From the NCBI GenBank assembly GCA_021464415.1, contig CM038465.1:78402919-78466918 (forward strand): a stretch of DNA of 64,000 bases, written 5' to 3'. Position 1 is the stretch's first letter; the number at the start of each line of letters is the position of its first letter. The notes below the pieces were generated by a model. That model worked only from the letters and a program-made list of their open reading frames with translations. It did no database searches and was not told the origin of the DNA. Below, one piece after another: positions 56,060 through 64,000 of the stretch. Position numbers and translations under genes: made by a program. The stretch comes from Lonicera japonica. Lineage: Eukaryota > Streptophyta > Magnoliopsida > Dipsacales > Caprifoliaceae.

Positions 56060-58696
56060 AATAAATAGCAAAGAAGTATCGGATTCACGAAATCTAAACA
56101 AACCCCAATATATGATGATATTCATATAATCTTAGATAAGACAAATTGCAAACTAAATCAAAACCATGTGAAACCTAACTTTTCTTTCTCTTTTGAAGGT
56201 AGTGAATGCTTTCAATTTGGCTGTGAATGCTTTTTAATATGGTTAGTTAGTGAATTCTGTGAATTCTTAATTTGCTACTAGCTAAAGGACCGGCATGAAT
56301 TTAACTGTTTTCATATTTAAGTTGATTAATTAATAAAGGAGAAACGTACGTCTTTCCTAACTTTTTTAATTTTGGCTTGTATTATATTATTTATGAAATC
56401 CTTCTTAAGTTGATTATTAAAGATATGTATATCAAAACAAGATAGAAAATTAAAAAGAAAAACAAAAGACAGAGAGAGAGAGAGAAACATTTTTAGAAAA
56501 AAAGAAGTAATAAGTACGTAATATCACAAAACATTGTAGTTATTAATTACATTCAATATTATTTCCGCAAAGATGCAATGTAAAATTATCCTTTTTAATG
56601 ATTTTGATCGTTACACAATCAGTATATTAATCAGAGATTGAAAAGGTTTTAAGAGGGATCCTGTGATAAATTCAACTTGCCATTCCCTTAACTATTCTTT
56701 CCTAGTCCCCCTTTTTTTTAATAAATTCAGGCACAGTGCAATAGACTATCATAAATTTATTCTTTATAAAATCATTTAGTGTGCTTTCAATTTCGCCCAC
56801 TTTGACCACATATCTATTCACCACTGCCTCCTCACATTTGCATATATTGTATCATAAAGGGTATTAAAGAAACAATGTCTTATTCAATAGTGGAATTGAG
56901 GAATTTCACAAGAAGTTATTGAAGAATAAGTTATTGAAGAGTATAAACTTTTCATTCTGCGAGTAATAAAATTTGTCGTACAAAGGAAACAAATTTTACA
57001 CATTGCATCGCTATCCACTTTCTAATTCAAACTTAGGATCACCCAAATCTAACCCATGATGATATCTCTCCCTATGTAGATATTATAATAATAATAATAA
57101 TTAATAGTTCCATCACTATTTTATTTGATTTTGATTACATTTTTACGTATCAACGATACTACACTAAATTAAGGACTAAATTAAGGGAAAAGGAAGGGAG
57201 TTAGGGGAACACGAATTCTTAATATAGGCAGATAAATTAAAAATTTAATAAAATTAGAGAAGGCTAAAATTAATAGATTAAAAAAAGTAACAAAAAAATG
57301 ATTTTAAAAATGTGCCAATATACTATAAGGCACAATCAAATCGGCCTAGGCACGGGCATTAAAATATAATATTAAAATATTTAACATCTTATACGTCAAA
57401 AATCAAAATCACATAAACAATATTTTCCTTCATATTTTAAATACACTAAATAATATTTTCATTGTCAATAGTTTCATTATTGACAATCACAGGGACAAAA
57501 ATTAGAACAATTTATTCTTTTTTATCTAATATTACAAAAATACAAAATTTTACCCTGAACTTATACATTTTATCTTGCATCTGTCTCCTGTCAATTACTT
57601 TCACACATTTGACACATAAGCTCCACCCCCTCGCCCTGCACCGATTCCAAAGTTTTCTTAACTACAACCCAATTCCACGCTACTACAATTTCCCTCCAAA
57701 TCTCAGGTGAGGTAACTGTTGGATTTGCCCTTGGGAACAAAGGATAGAACCCAAAGCAAAAGGATAGTTGGCAATTTACTTCACACCACTCGCCTATAAG
57801 AGATTATGATTATAAATAATTTTACATCACTTTCCAATAGTTATAATTGCGCTATTTCAATAAAATCCAGCTTTGCTTTGAGAATAAAAAATAAATTTAT
57901 CCAATTTAGCAAAAGTATAAATTGTCTACGATTAAATGTTACTCTAAATTACTATAAAAAATTAATAATTGCTTGCAAATGGTCTGTCATTTGATTAATG
58001 AATTAACTTTCGTTAGATTTGAAAAAAAAAGGGTTTAGCATTATGACGGGTACGCAATATTTTAAAACCCAAGAAAAAACCACGACAAATTCAACAAATT
58101 AATTTTATCATTTTTTCCCCTTAAAAAATTTGGAGGAAGATTATTACCAAGGGAAATGGATATGGCGTTTATTTTTCCCAACATTGCCACTTAAACATAA
58201 TGTACAATCATCACAATACATGCATGTGGCAGTAAAACTATACTTTAAAAATACCTTTATTTATCATGACACAATATAAAAAAGAAACCAATTGCAATCC
58301 CTGCTTGTCATCTCTTATACAATGATAATTTATTGTGAATTTTAACATGTTTCATTATAGATTAAATTAATACCTCTTGTGAAAACACGGGTTAACATTG
58401 CAACTCCAATGGTGGAGGAATTAACCAATTTGGTGATGGAATACGCTTCAGTCAATAAAAAAAAACTATCCTATTCTAATTAACAAAAAAGTAGCTTTAA
58501 CATGATAAATGGCAAACCAAGATCTCAACAAAATATCTCCTTCAAAAACATGGTTTACATTATTAAAAAATGTGAAAAAATAAGGTCACGTCAGTTCCTC
58601 TCTTTCTATTAAGGAAGAACAGAGATCTTATTCTAAGACTGGAAAAGAATCTTATTATCGACAAGACAAGCCAAGTCCCTCTACTATGCACATATA
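56060..58696. other. Intergenic stretch, nothing recognised
   Basis: AT-rich with a GA microsatellite (56471-56486) and an ATA microsatellite (57087-57101). Short open frames at 57462-57710 and 57806-57994 have no family signature. Confidence 0.5.
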
Positions 58697-58705
58697 TTAA
58701 AGAAG

Positions 58706-59616
58706 GGGAAAAAAAACCCCAAAGTTTAGAGGTATTTGCAATCCTGACTCCGATATTTGAAATATTGTAAGTCTGCCTCCAAAGTAATTTTTCACTGCAA
58801 ATTTGATCATCCGCTTATCTCCTCTGTTAAAACTTAAGGGAGAGCTAACAGGACAAGCAAACTTTAGGGTTTTTCGTGATTTTTTTTTTGGTTTCTTTGT
58901 TTTTTGAAACTTCTCATTTTTTATTAAAATATTTATTTGTGCATTTATTTAAATGCACAAATAAACATTTTAATATAATATGAGAAAACATGTAGGCAAC
59001 GAAAACACATCAAAAAACAAAATAAAAAAAAAAGTACCTAAAATTTCTACTACTTGGTAAAAATGACTTAAAAAAAATTACTAATTTTCTAAATAAAAAG
59101 ACAAAATAATTTTTTTTTACTAAATCTACGTACTTCTGATTAACACAATCACTTAAAAAAAATTAAAAAAATAAGTGTTATTTGAAAGTTGTTCAAATTT
59201 GTGACTTCCTTGCATTTATTTATTGTGTTATTTGAAAATTGTCTTAATAGGTTTTGAAATTCAAATTGTGAAAAATATATGTCTTACTCATATTACATAT
59301 AAAAATTATTGGATTTTTGTAGTGAGCTTATAAACGATTTTGTTGAAAAAAAAAATTCGCTCCCACATCCACATTAAGAATACTTTTTACCAAAAAAGAT
59401 AAATAATAATAATACATTTAACAATGAAAACATCGATTTCTATTATTTTACAATAATAACATTCACGTATTTGTTTGCTTCTAAAGATTTTTTTATTAAA
59501 CTTTACCTACAATGATAAATAACAAAATTTCTCTTATTGTAGTTAATGTAAATATTATATATTAGACCATACATATAGTAATTCTTTTTTTTTTGTGTGT
59601 GTGTGTGTGTGGGGGT

Positions 59617-59660
<44 letters not shown>

Positions 59661-60055
59661 TGCCTAAGAGGGAAGTAACCTCTATAACTTTGACACATTC
59701 ATAATTAAATGCTAGTACACCAGTAAAAATTTTTAAAATTTTCTAGTTACCGTGTATAATTTAGAATATTATCTAATAAAAGTAGATCCAAGTTCTAACT
59801 TTTTAAAAATTTGAATTGTAATAATATTACTTGTTATGTATAAATATGATGCATTTTAATTTGAGTAGAAAAAATAATTGTTTTATCATTATAATAATAA
59901 ATAAAAAACACAAAAAGCCATAAAGTTTGATTGCCATGTCATCTTCCCGTTAATTTTAACAAATGAGTTAGATGGAAGATCAAATTTGCAGTGAAAAACT
60001 ACTTTGAAAGCACGCTAGCAAGATTTTAAATATCAGGGTCAAACTTCATGGTCCC
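58706..60055. mobile_element. Mutator-like TIR element with about 130-bp inverted arms
   Basis: Long inverted arms (58706-58850 and 59925-60055) share TTTTTCACTGCAAATTTGAT and other stretches and end in GGGA. TTAAAGAAG (58697-58705) precedes the left end and TTAAAGAAAG (60056-60065) follows the right, a 9-bp duplication apart from one extra A. Long TIRs with a 9-bp duplication fit Mutator-like MITEs. The AT-rich interior has no transposase and holds the 42-G run at 59617-59658. Confidence 0.7.
59617..59658. repeat. 42-G homopolymer after (GT)n
   Basis: A TTTT-(GT)n-GGGGGT tract leads into an uninterrupted run of 42 G, the longest mononucleotide run in the window, inside the Mutator-like element. 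Confidence 0.95.
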
Positions 60056-60065
60056 TTAAAGAAAG

Positions 60066-63000
60066 TTGTAGAGAAGATTCTAGCCATTTATCTTCTCTTT
60101 AATACAATGATTTTACACCATTGATACAAACAGAATTCGCAAACAAACCCAAATAATTATGTGAGGAATGGACCTTGCTAGGCCAGACGGAATTCAACAA
60201 AATATCCAACTAGTCCGGGCACAAATAACTGTCCATATCCAAAATACATTGTTCTTGAGTCAATGTCCACTCTCCTTGTATAAATATGTAAGAGCAGATA
60301 TTAAATACATCTTATATACCACGTGACGATACGCCTATCATCAAAGACAAAATCAAGAGTCAAGAGTCAGATGTACTACCGCGTGATATACCCAAGTATA
60401 CCTAATTATTTCCACAATTAGAAGACATTGTATCAAGAACACTTACTCAACCCCCTCCATTTCATCTGTACCCAATATTTCTTTACATTATATCAAGGAC
60501 ACCTCTTCACCCCCTTCATAATAGATAGAATTTAGCTCCTTTGTAATGCAACTATATCAACAAAAGTAGTATAAAACCAAAGTATCTTCTTATGTGAAGT
60601 ATCCATGGCAAATACTGTTTTTGCTTATGTTATAGTGTGTTCATGTGTCCATTTCTTTATCATTACCCTTCAATCTTCATGCATGTGTTGTATCAAACTT
60701 GTGCACCACCAATCAAGCACAATAATTCCTAAACATGTTATTGCACTAGTAAGCAATTCTTAAAGCAGTTGTATGATAAACAGGTGTACATAAATGTTTT
60801 TTTCAAAGTTCTCATTAAGCTTATCATTGATTGATATAGATGAGCAAAATGGCAATGAACTGCCAAAAAAAAATGTTAATGTAGCACCATGCTCGTATAG
60901 TCTGAAGTATAGATTACATCAGACCTGTATTTTGGTGCTTCAAAGACTTCCTATTCTTACAATCAACAAGAAGTAAAATCAAATCATGTTAAAAACAAAT
61001 AATGCCTTTTGAGTAAACAGTGTCATATACTAACATCTTGCAAAGCAATCAGAGAACTTTGAAGGCAATATGTAAGATGAATTCAACACTGACATTCAGA
61101 TCAAATAAATTCATCATTTTGCTTTGCTTTCTCCCCTAACAATGAACCTTTATGCTAATTAATTTATTATTCACCAACAAATTGAACATGGAGAAAAAGA
61201 TATATTAAACTAACAAGTGTTTTTGGAACATTAAGGGTCCATTTGATAACAATATGAAAAACGAAATAAAAACAATTAATTTTTGTGAGAAGTTGAAAAA
61301 TAAGTTTATGTAATGAATATATCTCAATACATGACTCAACTTATTTTGCAAATTCTTACCCAAAAAGATGCGTGTTTGTTTGTTTTGTTTTTTTTTTTTT
61401 TTCATGTTCTTAATAAACGGGGCTAAGTCATCAACTAAAAGCACACTGTGAAAGAAAGAAAGCAATCAGAGAACTTTGAAGACCTATGATCAAAATATGA
61501 ATTCAACACCTAAATTTAGATAGAATAATCTCATCATTTTGCTCTCTATTCCTAAAGTCCAAGTTAGTCGCTTCAATTTGTGAGTATTCAGCAAAAACAT
61601 ATATAAAATGGATAATGTTAAAGGGCAGATGAAAAAAAAACAACTAATATTAGAAAGCCCAACAAGCATTTGTGCAGTATTGATTCATGACCTAATTCTT
61701 TCCATTTATAGCACCCATATAAAATATGTATTGGCAAAACAGAGACTGAACAAAAAGCTTTATCCAATCAACAATTAAACATGTGTTTTACCAGGGAAAA
61801 AAAGTTAATTTAGCACACATAATACCAGATCTCGACTTTTCCTTTCAACTAATCTTCAAGTTGTAAGGGGCCAATTGGTGCCACGATTATGCCTTAAAAA
61901 AAAAAAAGATTGTAGCAAAATTATGAAAGAGAACGAGAGGAAGAGACTCAAAGATGCAGACTTACTGCAGATCTAGAATCAGGCAAGAGTCTCTATACAT
62001 TTTTCACGCAGATGGATACATATAGCGGCAAGCCTGTTAAACATTTAATCTTCGTGAAAATGTTTATATAAATATACAATGTTTTTAGGGTTTTGTTCGC
62101 TAGGTTCGAGGTGGCCGATAATAATTTGAACGAGTCGTTGCTCGGCACTGCAGGCAAGAATTACATATTGGGCTTTCTTCATAAAATTGTTTTGGTTTTT
62201 AAAAAAGTGGCCCAAAGGGCGAAAACCAATTTATGTTGGGCTTTCGTCATTTGTCTCTTAGGCAATTTTTGTTTTGATTTTTTATGAAGATGAATTTTCA
62301 GTTGAATCCGAGGGGGGGGGGGGGGGGGGCACCTGTCCACTTTTTCTGGGAAATCCCCTCTTAGCCCATCTTCAAAGGTATTTTTTAAAAATTCATTTTT
62401 ATCTTACATATTATGATATTTTTATATTGATTTGGCAATATAATTATATAGATAGAAAATTTTTAGATAAAGTTTTTCCAATGATACTATTTCTATCTTA
62501 CTTGACATTTATTTAAGAATGAGAAAGAATTAGTGAATTTCTTATATTCAATGAGAATGTGCCATGTTACATTGAAAATTTCTATCATCATTTTTACACC
62601 TTTATGACTCATTTTCCACTTCATATAGAACTAGTTATAGAAATGACGATCGGAACACTTTTTTCCTTTTTCTCTTTTCTAACATAAAAATTTGTTTGGA
62701 TAGAAATAATTATTGAAGATGGCTTTAGGTTTAGGCAGCGGAGTCCCAATGCCCAACTTTCCACACAAATATTGTCACCCATGTTAAAAAATTGCTGAAT
62801 TGCCACCCTTTTTACTTGCCCCACAGCAACTCCGCCTCCCTACTTTCGGTACATCATACATGCTAGTTATAAATAATCCACCCCAGTTACAAATAATTCA
62901 CCGCATCATACATGCCAATTATAAATAATGCACCGCATCATTGAATTGGTAAAATTTTAAATATTTCACTCATTGCTGCCACCAGTCTCACTAGCTAGGT

Positions 63001-63271
63001 TTGTGGACAAGTTGGTAGAAGCATTCCTGATGAAGAAAAGCCACACGTTCTGGACCACCCCCACCACAAAAATAAAAGTAATATATATATATATATATGA
63101 GGATCTCACTAATTCTGTTAGTTAAAAAGAGAAATAATTTTAAATTGATTAATTTATGGCTAATTTACAAATTTAGTTATTGAAAAAAAAATAAAGTTAT
63201 TTTGATCATTCAATTTTACTTATTCCTTTGGATATGCTCTTAGTTGTATATAATTATTTTTAGGAAGAGTC

Positions 63272-63303
<32 letters not shown>

Positions 63304-63310
63304 ATATGTA
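60066..63310. other. Intergenic stretch with a local duplication
   Basis: No gene recognised. AAAGCAATCAGAGAACTTTG and the following 80 bp occur twice, at about 61043 and 61459, as diverged direct copies. An 18-G run is at 62312-62329. The open frame 62093-62287 (GTAGKNYILGFLHKIVLVFK in part) has no family match. (TA)n tracts are at 63081-63098 and 63270-63294. Confidence 0.45.
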
Positions 63311-63725
63311 GGGAGCATTTCCCATAAAGACCTTAACTTAAGATCCTTATTTACGGACGTGCCCTTTTGACATGCTTTCCGATGGAATTTTTTGATGAAA
63401 TTTGGTGGGATTGTTCTTCATCGTGTGTAGAATATCTCCACCAAATTTCATCAAAAAATTCAACCGGGAAGTGGGTTAACGACATGATTGAAAAATATTT
63501 GACATATATATATATATATATTTATTTCTGAACCAATATTTTTTAATCCTGTAGTTAACCCACTTCCCGGTTGAATTTTTTGATGAAATTTGGTGGAGAT
63601 GTTCTACACACGATGAAGAACATCCCCACCAAATTTCATCAAAAAAATCCATCGGGAAGCCTGTCAAATGGCCCGGTCCATAAATAAAGACCTTAAGTTA
63701 AGATCATTACTTGAAATTTTCCCTG
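63311..63725. mobile_element. Foldback MITE with about 185-bp arms, each arm itself a hairpin
   Basis: Left arm 63311-63488 and right arm 63550-63725 are near-perfect inverse copies, sharing CCTTAACTTAAGATC-like ends, CTTCATCGTGTGTAGAA and AACCGGGAAGTGGGTTAAC. Within each arm TTGATGAAATTTGGTGG is repeated as its own inverse about 40 bp away, so each arm can form a secondary hairpin. Outer ends are GGGAGCATTTC and GAAATTTTCCC; the loop contains (TA)n. The flanking TATATG-type sequence hides the target duplication. No coding capacity. Confidence 0.8.
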
Positions 63726-64000
63726 TATATGTATACTCATGTCAATGGAGGGGACAGATCGATGTTGATTTGCATGCACTATAGAATTTAATCGCTTAAT
63801 CAACATGTCAAATCATTAAGATTTAAATTGAAATACTTAAATCACATACTTGGATCCATGATAATATGCGAAAGTGTGAGAATAGATCACAGTAGATTAT
63901 GGATCGAGCGAGTACATGATTTTTCTCAAACAAATCGTCATAATTTCTTGATGAAAATTTTGATTCCTCTAGAGATGAGAAAGGAGCCGTAATTTGATTT
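63726..64000. other. Right edge, nothing recognised
   Basis: Short AT-rich stretch after the foldback MITE with no visible gene. Confidence 0.4.

Noticed and set aside
1..64000. CRISPR arrays, operons, tRNA or rRNA genes
   Set aside because: The window is plant nuclear DNA; no CRISPR-like spacing was seen and no tRNA or rRNA sequence was recognised by eye. The TGGTATCA motifs are retrotransposon primer sites, not tRNA genes.

Overview
This is AT-rich nuclear DNA from a flowering plant, almost certainly a eudicot; the species cannot be named from the sequence. The evidence is a GT-AG intron-rich gene, Ty1/copia elements with tRNA-Met type primer sites, many small inverted-repeat transposons, and a plant-only fused gene. 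One large gene dominates, surrounded and invaded by mobile DNA, with a small family of cysteine-rich secreted-peptide genes to its right.

Left flank (1-8088): the 5' half of a minus-strand copia element (gag, primer site, LTR at 1870-2130), a LINE ORF1 relic it abuts, two small hAT-like elements (4891-5470 and 6643-7227), and a DUF1685-like fragment on the minus strand (7298-7492).

Centre (8089-39265, plus strand): a complete orthologue of PHYLLO, the plastid phylloquinone (vitamin K1) gene that fuses an isochorismate-synthase remnant (MenF) with MenD, MenC and MenH. I resolved 28 exons, all with GT-AG introns and coherent phases, giving about 1714 codons, except at one junction (30603/30693). 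There one extra T puts a TAG in frame. The introns carry three copia elements with 5-bp target duplications: 11350-14581 in intron 3, 22114-26922 in intron 14 and 33451-37197 (antisense) in intron 23. They also carry a nested MITE in intron 2, a CGGGT-rich hAT-like element in intron 3 and a TIR complex in intron 15. This stretches about 5.1 kb of coding sequence over 31 kb. The four modules would act in sequence on isochorismate: SEPHCHC formation (MenD), pyruvate elimination (MenH) and dehydration to o-succinylbenzoate (MenC).

Right flank (39266-64000): defensin-like (DEFL) peptide loci, all on the minus strand. They are a relic at about 39.9 kb, a damaged gene at 45.7-46.1 kb, a decayed copy at 53.2 kb and an apparently intact two-exon gene at 55.1-55.5 kb. 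The last two lie in a tandem segmental duplication (52132-53716 and 53717-56059). The rest is transposon debris: a hAT transposase piece, CACTA-like repeats, a Harbinger-like MITE, a copia relic, a Mutator-like element, a foldback MITE, and unusually many long poly-C/poly-G tracts, the longest 42 G.
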